The notes below the pieces were generated by a model. The model worked only from the letters and a program-made list of their open reading frames with translations, was not told the origin of the DNA and did not search any database. A DNA stretch of 64,000 nt from Aricia agestis. Taxonomy: Eukaryota; Arthropoda; Insecta; Lepidoptera; Lycaenidae. Made by a program: the position numbers and the translations under genes. The DNA is taken from the NCBI RefSeq assembly GCF_905147365.1, contig NC_056410.1:4377501-4441500 (forward strand). The letters are read 5' to 3'. This document shows, in pieces, positions 12,993 to 24,524 of the stretch; the stretch's first letter is position 1, and each line of letters begins with the position of its first letter.

Positions 12993-13295
12993 TTGACAGC
13001 GGTACTAGTATTAACCTGAGACACACAAGATGTAACACTTATTTGGTCCAGGCAGCTCCTAGGGCAAATAAATGTTACATACTCGTAGATGATGTAAGAA
13101 ATAAGCGATAATAAAATGAGTCGTCGCGGTAGCGGGCTGTTAGCGCCTCAAAGAGCGTCTCCCTGAGGGCTCGAGTAGATCAAGGCCGCTGAGTGCGTGT
13201 CCAAAATGCCGCGCTTTTGCACAGAAAAATGGCTTCCAAACGCTTTCACGCTACCTCCGGGTAGAAAAAGTATTATTATGAAAGTTATTCAGTAT

Positions 13296-13605
13296 GGGCC
13301 TGTTCCACCACTTCCTGATAAGCGACGAATAGGCTATCTTTTTTTTTTATGAAATAAGGGGGCAAACGAGCAAACGGGTCACCTGTTGGAAAGCAACTTC
13401 CGTCGCCCATGGACACTCGCAGCATCAGAAGAGCTGCAGGTGCGTTGCCGGTTTTCTGTGAGAACGTGGTATTTCTCCGGTCGAGCCGGCCCATTCGTGC
13501 CGAAGCATGGCTCTCCCACGTAATCTACCAATTAAATTGACAGATCAAGTATGGAGAATCTGTCAAAAAAGTTTTGAATAGCCTATTTGGCACTTTTCTC
13601 TTTGG
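13296..13605. mobile_element. MITE interrupted by family A copy 2
   Basis: The left part GGGCCTGTTCCACCACTTCC and, after the insertion, AAATTGACAGATCAAG match the MITE 21961-22091. The right terminus is lost. Confidence 0.75.
13339..13522 (+). repeat. Family A copy 2, internally deleted, nested in a MITE
   Basis: The G-rich core and palindrome are gone. The junction falls on GCCGG, present at both deletion edges in full copies, so recombination across that short repeat explains it. ATC flanks both sides. The host of the insertion is a MITE of the same family as 21961-22091. Confidence 0.88.
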
Positions 13606-13682
13606 GTTTTTTTAATTAGTGTTCATGATATTGAAACATGTTTTACGGCCGTCCTCAAAGACGTATGGTGCTTGTGTCAAAA

Positions 13683-13792
13683 TCTTCATTTAATAACATA
13701 TATATATATATATGTTATTAAATGAAGAATTCTTCATTTAATCTTCATTTAATAACATATATATATATCCTATATATATATATAAAACGTCT

Positions 13793-13820
<28 letters not shown>
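13683..13820. repeat. AT array with 46 bp perfect palindrome
   Basis: 13683-13728 is self-complementary (TCTTCATTTAATAACAT at its start), followed by a direct repeat of the same words and further (AT)n. Confidence 0.85.
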
Positions 13821-13826
<6 letters not shown>

Positions 13827-14099
13827 TAGGAAGTTTGAAAACAATCTTAAATTTTGTAGCTTTTAGTAGATAGTCACCATCATATTTTTTTCTTAGGTAA
13901 GGTTTGAAAATACGTAGGTAGCGGCATTTCCTTTCATACTGTCAGTATCTAGGACAACCTATAAGCCGCTTTGCCATCTGCCAAGTTAACGGTGAAGGAA
14001 ACCACGTTACTTCTTAGAGCTGGTTATTATGTAGAGATTGAGTATTTTAATTACCTGCACAGCACTACAACCAAAATGTTATAACTTGTATAAACTTAA

Positions 14100-14690
14100 T
14101 TTATAAAATGTCTTCTTTTGAATCTCTGAAAGATAAATTTAAAGAAATTGGTATTCTAACTGTTGCTTCTCAATACATTTTGGATAATGTATTATATGTT
14201 AGAAAAAATATAAGTAAATTTAAAGCTAAAAGTGACATCAGACTTAGTAAAGTTAGTAAATCATTTAAAGGTCAATGTATACGCCTGTACAATAAAATCC
14301 CAGAAAACGTTCAAAATTTTTCGATTAATAAATTTAAAAAAGTAGTCAAAGAACGTTTGTGTGCCAAAGCCTATTACAAGGTCAATGATTTCATAAACGA
14401 TGGCACATCTTGGGAGTAGGATGGCTCCTTGCAAGGCTACTTCTACATTATTATATTATGACTTACAATTATGTATGGATGTTGACATTGTACTCGTATA
14501 ATTTTATTTTAAAAAAGAATAATTTTTTTCTCACTTTTTTGGTAAAAAGTGGGACCCCGTGCGAGTTTCTTACGCCGGTTCTTCTCGCCGGGATAGTTCC
14601 CGAACCGGTGGTAGGCACCATTAGCATCAACGTTCTGAAAGTATTTGTTACAAATCTATTCGGAAATAAAACAATTTTTATTTATTATTT
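14100..14690 (+). pseudogene. LINE 3' end, C-terminal coding remnant and 3' UTR
   Basis: The open stretch 14108-14419 (103 aa) includes YNKIPENVQNFSINKFKK and KAYYKVNDFINDGTSWE, which resemble the extreme C terminus of lepidopteran non-LTR retrotransposon RT proteins. The expected charged stretch between the DIR and LSK motifs looks shortened. A 3' UTR with the word GAGTTTCTTACGCCGG follows, then AATAAA at about 14665 and an AT-rich TTTA tail. It differs from the LINE at 38.7 kb, so two families are present. Family assignment is from memory. Confidence 0.65.
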
Positions 14691-14743
14691 ATTTATTTAT
14701 ACTATTATATATAAATAAATATATATTATTTATATATTTATTT

Positions 14744-15112
14744 AACGCCTCCGTGGTCTAGTGGTATAGAGCGCGGCTCTTGACTCGGAGGTCGTGGGTT
14801 CGATTCCCGCGTTGGAAACATGTTATTTCCAAGTTTGGTTAGGACAATGCAGGCTGATCACCTGATTGTCTGACAAGTAAGATGATCCATGCGTCGGATG
14901 GGCATGTAAAAAGTCGGTCCTGCGCCTGATCTCTCGCCAGTCGTGTCGGTCTTCCGTCCCACTGGGTTATGAGAGTAAAGGAATAGAGAGTGCTCTTGTG
15001 TACTGCGCACACACTTGGGCACTATAAAATTACTCCTGCGTAGCTGGCCTGGTTTCAATGAAACCGGCCACCGTCACCGAAATCGGTGTGGGAGCTATTA
15101 TTATTATTTATT
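14744..15112 (+). mobile_element. SINE family 1, full-length-like copy
   Basis: The tRNA-like head has an A box (TGGTCTAGTGGTA) and B box (GGGTTCGATTCCC). A unique body of about 290 bp follows, ending in a TTA-type tail. It lies directly behind the LINE 3' end, which may be a shared insertion hot spot. The head does not fold into a clean anticodon arm, so I do not call a functional tRNA. Confidence 0.85.
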
Positions 15113-16723
15113 TATACTTATTAATAAATAAATTATAACAGACGCATGATAATGCATATATTTGTCGTTGTCATCTTTTGAACGTGTCAGACAAGGACAG
15201 CTAAACGATTTTTTTAAATATGGCTGTTTCTTTTTGGTACTTTCATTTCAAGTTTCCTCTCGAATGCAACTCGCAATAATTGTTTGGTTTTGAGTAAACA
15301 TACTATAGTTAAAAAGTGTATTTTAGACCTAAACTCTAAGCATAATATTTTTAGCACATGAAATTAAAAGCAGTGTTTGTTTTAAAAATTATTTAAACAA
15401 TAAGATCTACCACACAGCCTAGATATTAATCTTGGTTAATCGTGGTTGAAATAGGTATTTTTCTCTCGATCTTCAAATATTTTATGAAAGAGAGGTATGA
15501 TATCTTAACTAAAGATTAGCATAAATATTAGGTTAGTAAGTTAACTCAAAAGATAATCCACTGTGATCAGGGTCTGAAGAGCGTTTATTATCCCAGTTCT
15601 TATCTGGGATGAACTATAATAATAATATTGCTGCAATGCAGTTGCATAAATACAGCTGCGGAGTATCACTAAGTCAAAGTTTATTACTCGAACTTAACTA
15701 TAGTACGGGAGCATCTTTACTACTTACTACTTTATAATCTTGCTTGATTTACCTCGTCTCGAAATTTGTTAGTAAAATACAATTTGAAAAGTTTAACTTA
15801 AAGTTACCAATATAAGGGGTCTGTAATTTTGTTCTTAATTAAATGAAGTAAGAAATATAGATAAAGGCAAACCATTGAGACAAACATTTTTGGATTATTA
15901 TGATTTGAATTGAAAGAAAATAATTTTGTACTTTATTTATTTCGTATTGAAAGCATAACATTATGGTCGAGTAATTTTCTACCTCAAATAGCCGAGGTAG
16001 ACTGATTTAGATTTGGAAGCTTGATTAATAATAATAATTATTTGGATTTTTAGTATTGATGAGTGCCGAGTATTTGGTTTGTAAAACCTGAGTAAGTAGC
16101 AACGTTATGGTTCCATAGAAACACATAGTATACGAGTATGTACTATTTAATTATCACAATGTTAAAAATATCATCCATTTTCCAAATAATTCATGGACAA
16201 ACGGCATGTCCTTTATGCGAATAATAATATATTTCATTTCGGTCGGATTAAAACATCAATGTTAACACGTTTTATAATCCCCAAAGGCAAAATTTTGAGC
16301 ACAAAAAAGCAACATTTTGGAATGCTTTAAGCTACAAAATATTAAACTGATTTCACTTATCACGGATACGTGCGGATCGGACGAAATTCGCAAATGTTGG
16401 TTTTAATGTGCCAGTGCACTCGCCTTCGATTTTATTAAGACTTTTACATGTATAATTATAGTTCTCTTATAAAAATATAACATGGATTGATTTGTCACTT
16501 ACAATAAAATGTGTAAGTGAGGAAATATTATAAACTTTTGATAATTGTTAATGACACATAAGCATTTTAATACGATTATTTAGGAGACTATAAAGTAGCT
16601 ATTATTATTTGTAAGTACTGCAGAACTTCGTTAACTTTGCTTTTGAGAGGTACTAAGGTAAGGTAAAGTAGGTACGGCAGCAGGTTGTAAATATATCCTT
16701 AAATTCTGGAGTTGTAAAAGGGG

Positions 16724-16926
16724 TGACAGACGTGCGAGTAAGTGCGGACTTATGGCTCGATGATCTTAATCGCCTGTGTGTCAACAAAGAGCCGCGAGCC
16801 GCGAGCCGCTAGCTGCGAGCCTGGGGGCATGGTAATCCAGTGTGAGCGATTCTCGTGTGTCACCTACGCGAGCCGAGTAAGTTCGCGAACTTAAAACCCG
16901 CGTACTTTAAGTTCGTACGTCTGTCA
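16724..16926. mobile_element. MITE, GC-rich core
   Basis: TGACAGACGTGCGA at the left matches the inverted TTCGTACGTCTGTCA at the right with one change. The core has tandem GAGCCGC units and TTCGCGAA. Confidence 0.6.
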
Positions 16927-17195
16927 GGCACTTAGTAACACAATATAATAATAATAATAATTTATTTCAGATTATTCATCCATAGGTGTTAGTAACAATT
17001 TATTGTTAACCTATTGTTAGTAAAATTACATATTTTTAAACTATATATTAACAACAGTTAATCGTAATCCACCTATGTAGCAGAGGAGAGTCCCATCTGT
17101 CGGTGAAAACTTAATAATGATAGTATCATTATTACGGTTTTACCTAGTGTACAATTTTTGTAGCTTTTTCTAAGATTTCCGTAGATCTACGATTT

Positions 17196-17375
17196 TCGTA
17201 GCTTCTTCGTAGATGCTCTACAACTTTCGTAGCTGCTTCGGAGATACTCTACAACATTCGTAGCTATCTCGTAGATGGCCTACGATTTTCGTAGATCCCT
17301 TGTAGATTGTCTATCACTTTCGTAGCTTCATCGTAGATAGTTTACAATTTTCGTAGGTTCCTAAATAGTCTACGC
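17196..17375. repeat. 31 bp tandem repeat, five units
   Basis: TCGTAG recurs every 31 bases from 17196 to 17351, with a diverged unit on the left. Units contain TCGTAGAT and CTAC words in inverted relation. Confidence 0.88.
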
Positions 17376-18165
17376 CATAGCTAATAAAGCTATTGTTGTC
17401 AATATAAGCAATATAAAATACTATAATTTTATATAGTGAGATAAATAAAGTAAACCATGGCCGTGCTGTTAATATTGCTCGACAATCGTCGATAACAATA
17501 ATAATAATATTATGATTGACGATTATGATGACGAAAGAAAACGTAATAATATGTCTTATACATAATAGTACATTGAAAAACAAAGTATCTCTATTAGTAC
17601 ATTGAAAAACGAAGATTTTCTAGCACTACAGATGCTAGTTACTATTGTCAAGTAGCTGGCTCGGTGTGAATACACTCGGATCGATGGTCTTTTATACCGC
17701 AGCGCTCCCGCAGTACGCGCCGACAGCGTGCCCTCACATTCGCGGCTTCCAATTTTACCCGCAGTTTTGTCTTCAACAAACATTTATTAATCCTTAGAAC
17801 ATAATTTTATCAAAATCTGAAAAGCTAAATTTTCCTGAGAAACTAAAAAACACTCAGGAACTTTCGTTTTTACGATATCAGTATGAACGATTATAATATT
17901 ATAAAAGTTAAAATCAATAAAGTTATTTCTTTATTTATGTAATTTAGTACCAATAAAATGATAATTGAGCACTTTAGTGTAAAAATTCAATTCTGTAGCC
18001 TCCTTGTAATATAGCTGTGGGAAGGCAATAATAATTCCATTATACATCTACGAGCCTACTTGTATTTCAGGTGACAATGATTTTGGAAAATATAGGAATA
18101 GCATTATAAAGCTTAGCTGGCTACTATTCATCTCTATTACTTCTGACATGAGTATAATGATATTA

Positions 18166-18485
18166 AATAGTCTGTGGTCTAGTGGTTTAGTGCGGCTCTT
18201 GACTCAGAGGTCGTGAATTCGATTTCCGCGTTGGAAACATGTTATTTCCAAATTTGGTTAGGATGATGCGTTATCTGATAAGTAAAAAAGTCGATCCTGT
18301 GCCTGATCTGTCGCCAGTCGTGTCGGTCTTCCGTCCCACTGGTTTATGAGAGTAAAAAAAGGGAATAGAGAGTGCTCTTTTATACTGCGCACACACTTGG
18401 GCAATATAAAGATACTCCTGCGTAACTGACCTGGTTTACAATTAAAGTGGCCACCGTAAACGAAACCGGTGTGGGAGTTATTATA
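18166..18485 (+). mobile_element. SINE family 1, diverged copy
   Basis: It shares the head (GTGGTCTAGTGGTTTAG, GACTCAGAGGTCGTG) and body with the copy at 14744 but has a shortened middle and a mutated B box (TTCGATTTCC). Confidence 0.85.
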
Positions 18486-20908
18486 AAAAATGGCTCTAGT
18501 TCGTTACTTTCAGATCAAGCATTTTCTGGTTTTTATAATATTATTTTGAAAATTATTATATATTTTTGAAACAATAATAATAAAAGGACATATTATATAC
18601 CATAAAAGTCTGAATCATCATTGAAATGTCATACACGAGATCTTAAGTTGTTACTACTGGGCAGCTGGGTAATAAAACTTCCAAATTCATGGTTCTGACA
18701 TGCCATAATGCAATTGCTCGGTACAAGCACATCAATTTAATATATGATCTGGTATAAATGTATGACTGCATGGAACTCTCTCTATCTCCATGTCATAAAT
18801 GATATAATGGCTTGGCAACCACAGTGTTTTCAAGTTATGTGCTGCCAGTTGGTATCCTGATATTTTTATTGAATATTTTGTTACTGTAACCGCCATTTTA
18901 ATAGATTTATGTTGTTAAAATATATTATTATTTATAAAATTTTAATTATTTTATAATCTTAATTTTAACGGCTTAGTTAAATTAATTTTTTTAGATATAA
19001 CTTATGTTAAAAAAAATAAAATTTATAAACATCAGTTATGTTTCGTGATTTTTGGTGGCTAGTAGATAAGAACCCTCGTAAATATAAGCATTACATATTT
19101 TTATACTTCACCAATAAATAATATTTCCTTGAAATGCAAAGTTAATTTGAGTTCAAGAAAATATTAATTCTGGGTGTTAAATGAAATAAAAAATGCCCGT
19201 TAAATGAAATAAAAAATTCCAGAAATATTACAAATGACTGAGTGAAAATTTAACACTAAGTTTTTTAGCCCGTTTTCATTTTATATTTTACAAATTCAGT
19301 TAAATTCGTTAAAAATAAAAGTACCACAAACGCTCGCATAAAATTAGCCGAGTTTAACCACGCAAAGGAATTAGGCGGTTTCTAAAACTATTTGCTGTGA
19401 ATTTTTACATTCTGGCCTTGGGCCAAGTCTCGTCCAGACCAGGCCTGGTCTGGGCCAGTAAGCGTCGCAATTATTCGAATTACAGTCGTTTACATATCCG
19501 CCGGCGCCTGCCAGTACACGCCACACGTTGCATATAAACTGTTGTAATTGATTTCCGTTTTTGTTTCGTATATTTTCTAAACAATTAGAGTTGAAAATGG
19601 CTTGCGGCTTTGTTTATGTAAAAAAAGTATTGCAAGTGCTAAATACTTTTTTTTTTCGAGTTACAAACTTTTTAAAATTGAGTCACATTTTTATACTATA
19701 ATTCAAAAAATTACTTTGTAAACATTCAAAGAAATAATTTTATACTGGTTGTTTAAGTAATTTCAGAAGATAACATGATATTTACATAATATAAGGATGT
19801 TTATTAGCTTCCTTTGTAAATTCAGCTCGCACAAAAGCAGTAAATAACTAAATACACAAATAAGATTTTATCACATATTACAATTTACCCTTTTGTTGAC
19901 GGTACGAATTGAAATGGAATACTTCAACAAGTTACCCTTTGTTCGTGTGAGACTTTGAATGATGCCTTGAAAGTACCGACATAATAGAGGCTAATAGTAT
20001 TTTCTTTTTTTAATAAATTAAGAGAGTGAGAGACATAAAGAAGTATGTGAAAAAATTGAGGCCAGTTCTTCAGTTACTTCAGATAAGGTATAGTAATTAT
20101 TACTCGGGAGACATAACACAGCAGTTGCTGTACCCAGTAGGTACCATCGTTTGCACTACAGCTGATCGTTTTATTAAATTACTATACCACTTATGGTATG
20201 ATGCAGAGGAGTGGATGGGTGCGGGCACTCGTCAAGTATAAAAATATATCTCTCTCTTCTCAGATCTCGTGCGTGGAGTATGCTATTAGGCAACTCATAC
20301 TTAAAAAATGTCAAAGAGGTTTTAGTTTTAAACGTAGTTGCAACCATCACTTGTAAATAAATAATATTTATTTAATATTTTAGTATTTACGTGGTGAATT
20401 GGCACACCTTCCGCCAGCAAAGGTCAACAGAGCTCCGTCAGCCGCCAAACTACGTGGAACTTGGCGCTGCTCCACGCTGCTCGGAATTTATGGATATTGT
20501 GATATGAACATTAAAAATATATATATATTGCCGGTGATACAAATGTATATGTTACGTTTATTTACGTTTAAAGTTTTTAATCATAGTTGTGCTGCAACTT
20601 AATCTTTGTTATAACCTAATATGATTACTTACTGTAATTTTTGGACGTCTGATAAGTTTTTGGTTTACATTTAGGTTATAATTAAAGTGATTAGCGATTA
20701 TTAAATTTAAATCAATGAAATTATTACTTGAGTACTTTGTTGGCCATTTAATAGATTTAGTACCTGGATGACCGAGCTTCGCTCGGTATAGCAAACACTC
20801 ATTGAGTTCTTGTTACTTAATAACGCCATCTGCTGGTCGTTAAAACAATTAGTTGCTAACAAAATAGTATTATTATTCGCCAATAGATGTCAGGAAGAGT
20901 CATATAGA
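18486..20908. other. No gene confirmed
   Basis: Contains a perfect 20 bp palindrome (19434-19453, CCAGACCAGGCCTGGTCTGG) and a GC-rich patch at 20400-20490 without clear splice sites. A HelA-like fragment (GACCGAGCTTCGCTCGGTAT) lies at about 20770. Confidence 0.4.
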
Positions 20909-21190
20909 CGACCTCTGTGGCTCAGTGGTGAGCGCGTTGGTAGCTCAAGCCGGGGGTCGCGGGTTCGAATCCCGCCGACGGAACAAAAAGTTTAAGTCTT
21001 CCCGGGTCTGGATGTGTATTAAATATGTGTATGATATAATAAAAATGTTAAATATATGTATAGTATAAAAGTATTAAATATATTTCCGTTGTCTGGTACC
21101 TGTAACACAAGTCCTTTAGGTACTTAGCACGGGGCCAGACTGACGTGGTGTGAAGCGTCCATAGATATTATTATTATTATATATATATAT
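20909..21190 (+). mobile_element. SINE family 2 copy
   Basis: The head GACCTCTGTGGCTCAGTGG (A box) and GGGTTCGAATCCC (perfect B box) is followed by a 200 bp body ending ACGTGGTGTGAAGCGTCC and an ATT tail. It derives from a tRNA but lacks a matching acceptor stem, so it is a SINE and not a tRNA gene. Confidence 0.88.
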
Positions 21191-21202
21191 TATATTTTTC
21201 AG

Positions 21203-21471
<269 letters not shown>

Positions 21472-21960
21472 TTCTAAGACCACAAATTGAAAATCTGTTA
21501 TAATCTGACTTGAATATTTAATGCACTCAAAAAGGTATTCAAAGAAATTGAAATTAAATCTTCGTCTAACTTTACGAACAATAGAAGTTATTGGAAATCA
21601 TTATGAAGTTGTAAGATAAATTACGATTTTAATCGTATTGAAACGAACACGAGTGGAATGATAAAGTTGCCGAAAGTTGTCTGAAGTGAATTTACTTAAT
21701 TTTATCAGCTGTATCCATCCACTGGAATGATCGTAACAGAAGGAAAAGATAGCGCATCATAAACATAGAGATAATTTTATGTAACATAATATAAAAGTAG
21801 GTAAACATTATCAGTAAATCAAAAGTACCTAAATAGAAAAGCTAATCATTAATCAGTCTTCGTGAATAGTCTAGTAGTGCTTATTAGCAGGAACATACTT
21901 GAATCATAATCAATATTTTATGAAATTTCTTCTTTAAAAGAAGAAACCTTTAAAATATTA

Positions 21961-22091
21961 AGGGCCTGTTTCACCACTTCCTGATAAGTTACGAATACGC
22001 TATCCACCAATTAACTTGACAGATCAAAATCTGTCAAAAAGTTGTGAACAGCCTATTCGGAACTTTATCAGAAAGTGGTGAATCAGGCCCT
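21961..22091. mobile_element. MITE, intact
   Basis: 131 bp with about 28 bp inverted ends (AGGGCCTGTTTCACCACTTC) and an inner GACAGAT...ATCTGTC stem. Confidence 0.82.
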
Positions 22092-22520
22092 AAATTACGT
22101 AAATCTTAACTCATAATCCTCATGGGATGAAGTAGACGTTCTCGGATCATCCAGCTAAAATAAAAGCCATTCATTCGCTCGTTCGTTCGAAATGAAGTTT
22201 CGCATTGGAAATATTGAAACGCTGAATACAAGCTTTAATATACTTCCTTCAAGGAATTTCATTTCAATAGATATCTCTAAATCGCAATAGAATTGCTTTA
22301 CATCATGCTATTTCAGAACTCCGTGCGATTTATATTAAATCCCTTTTTGAATATGCTGGTTATGCACTAGGACTTGACTGCATATTTATACAGAGACCGG
22401 ATTTACTCTTATACCGAAATCCGCAACATTGATTTACGCAATAAAAAAGCGATATTGGTCTTTTATACCTTTTTCAAAATTACATACTTTTATTAATAAT
22501 ATCAAGAAAAAGGGTTTGTC

Positions 22521-22960
22521 CAGTGGGGGATTTACAAATTTGCCGCATGTAGGTTATTCAATTTTTGCCGACCCTATAACTGACCTTTGAAATTCGATAC
22601 GTTAGTTTAGTACTGTTCAAAATCATATCCCACCAAAAACATTTTTTGAAAATTTTTGCTGAGACGACCACACAAGGTTTCACCCTGTGCGGTAGCGAAA
22701 CGGCGAAACCTTACATATTTACTGGTATGAAGAATCTGTTTAAGTTAGGGTCAGTAGAGTTAGGCCATGTAGATTCAGAAGCTTATTGGCTCTACATGAG
22801 ATTTCATATCTTTTTCACAGGGTAAACCTTATGTACCTAAATGTTTTTGGTGGGATTTTTTATTTCTGTAAGATAAAAAAAATGGGGCTAAATTTGCCGC
22901 CTCTCTAAATCTGCCGCCCTAGGCTTCAGCCTACTTAGCCTATTGGTAATTTCGCCACTG
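22521..22960. mobile_element. hAT-like non-autonomous element
   Basis: Ends CAGTGG/CCACTG. GGTTTGTC and GGTTCGTC flank it (7 of 8 match). 440 bp including TTTGCCGCC-type words. Confidence 0.72.
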
Positions 22961-23703
22961 GGTTCGTCAGTAAAAAAATAATATTGTGTAGTAAAAAGCA
23001 CACAAATTGTTAGCGTTAACTTGAAGTAATTGTGAGTGGCAATTATTACTTTGGAGTGTTTTCATAATTAATTCTAATCAGAGAAGTGGTTAGATGTTGC
23101 TATTGTTCTATTGTACCCTCTAAAGTACGTAGTTAGCGGGGTATCGAAGTTATTGCTTTGGATCTTTGTTATAAAAAGGTTTGGCAAAATGGAAAACATA
23201 AAAGTAACTTAACCTTAAAATTATAAAGAATTGAAGAAATATTATTTTTAGTCCTTTCAAATTTAAGTTTTTATAGGCCTTACAAAAATTTAAGAAAAAC
23301 GTGCCATGCTAGATGAAAAAAGATAGAGGCTAAAAGCTACATCAATACAAAGGAATAAATAAAACTACTGCAAGGGTAGACCCACGGGAACTAGCAAGTA
23401 TATTATGTTTTCATATTAAAATTTGTGAATTGATTCATGAACTCCATCTGACTTCATGAATCTTATTTAATTTTGATAAGACGACTACATACGATTGAAA
23501 CATATTATTATGCAAGTATCCTTATTAGTATATTAGCTACGAAAGCTAATTCTTTTTATATTCTTTGTATTCAAATTAAATGATAAAAAACTGATATATA
23601 AACGTGATAAGCGTAGCAAAAAAATCTCCCTCGTATTCACAGTACAAAATTATTCATTTTAAATAATATCAAGTAGTGAAGTGGTGAGGCGCGTCATTTC
23701 AAA

Positions 23704-24516
23704 GGGTCTTTCGCTGGTTCGCACCACAGAATTTCGAACCACGGTTCGAAACAGCGAAGAACCGTTTTTGAAATATTTTGTATTCCCGATTCATACCGCG
23801 GTGATTGGAGTGGTGTGAAACCACTAATTAATTATTTTTTGCTATGGGTGGATTCGGACCACGAATTTAAGCCAATAATTATTGTAACAAACCTTTTTAG
23901 TCTCATTTATTTATTTGTACAGACGTATAGAAAAGTGGATTCAAAAAGGAATAAAAACACATATTACATTTCTTTCAAAATCATAAAAAATGGGAAACTT
24001 TAATAATAATAATAAGGTTTTAATTGCATAAAATCACAGTCGTAAATTTTAAATATTCAAAAAGAAAATAATCTTTATAAAAATAATTAAAACTATATAA
24101 TTGTATAAAATCACAGTAAAAAATTAAACAAATCAACAAGAACAATATTTAATGTAAATAAAAAAAAAAAAAAATTACATACTTAACTGAATCTTAGTCG
24201 AAAAATTAAAATAATCAAAAATAATAAAAAAACAAAGTCGTTAAAACAATCAAAAGGAGTAAAATTATTATTATTATTAATTTAGTTTGGTCTTAAGACT
24301 TAAAAATAATATTTTTGATTTCTTAATTATGTGAGCTTAACTGTACTTAAAGGAATATGTAATAATAGAACTATCTACACTCCGGTTCGAATCCATTAAT
24401 TCAAAAACAGGTCTTCTCTGTTTCGAACCGCGGTATGAATCGGGTAATTATAAAACAATCCTTCGCTGTTTCGAACCGTGGTTCGAAAAACTGTGGTGTG
24501 AACCAGCGACAGACCC
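23704..24516. mobile_element. hAT-like element with perfect 8 bp duplication
   Basis: ATTTCAAA flanks both sides (23696-23703 and 24517-24524). Inverted arms of about 110 bp begin GGGTCT and contain CGAACC-type subterminal palindromes. The centre is AT-rich; the ORF 23815-24003 looks like chance. Confidence 0.85.
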
Positions 24517-24524
24517 ATTTCAAA

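Larger units (their letters stand above)
15113..18165. other. No gene seen
   Basis: Contains the MITE 16724-16926 and the 31 bp array. The minus-strand ORFs at 17314-17783 overlap the array or its flank and have no domain. Confidence 0.4.

Noticed and set aside
14750..14820. tRNA gene, suggested by A and B boxes
   Set aside because: The anticodon arm does not fold cleanly and the same body follows at 18166, so it is a SINE.
17196..17375. CRISPR array, because of regular repeats
   Set aside because: Units are contiguous 31 bp tandem repeats without unique spacers, and the setting is a eukaryotic genome.
20909..20985. tRNA gene, suggested by perfect A and B boxes
   Set aside because: No pairing acceptor stem, several copies with the same downstream body and a repeat tail: a SINE head.
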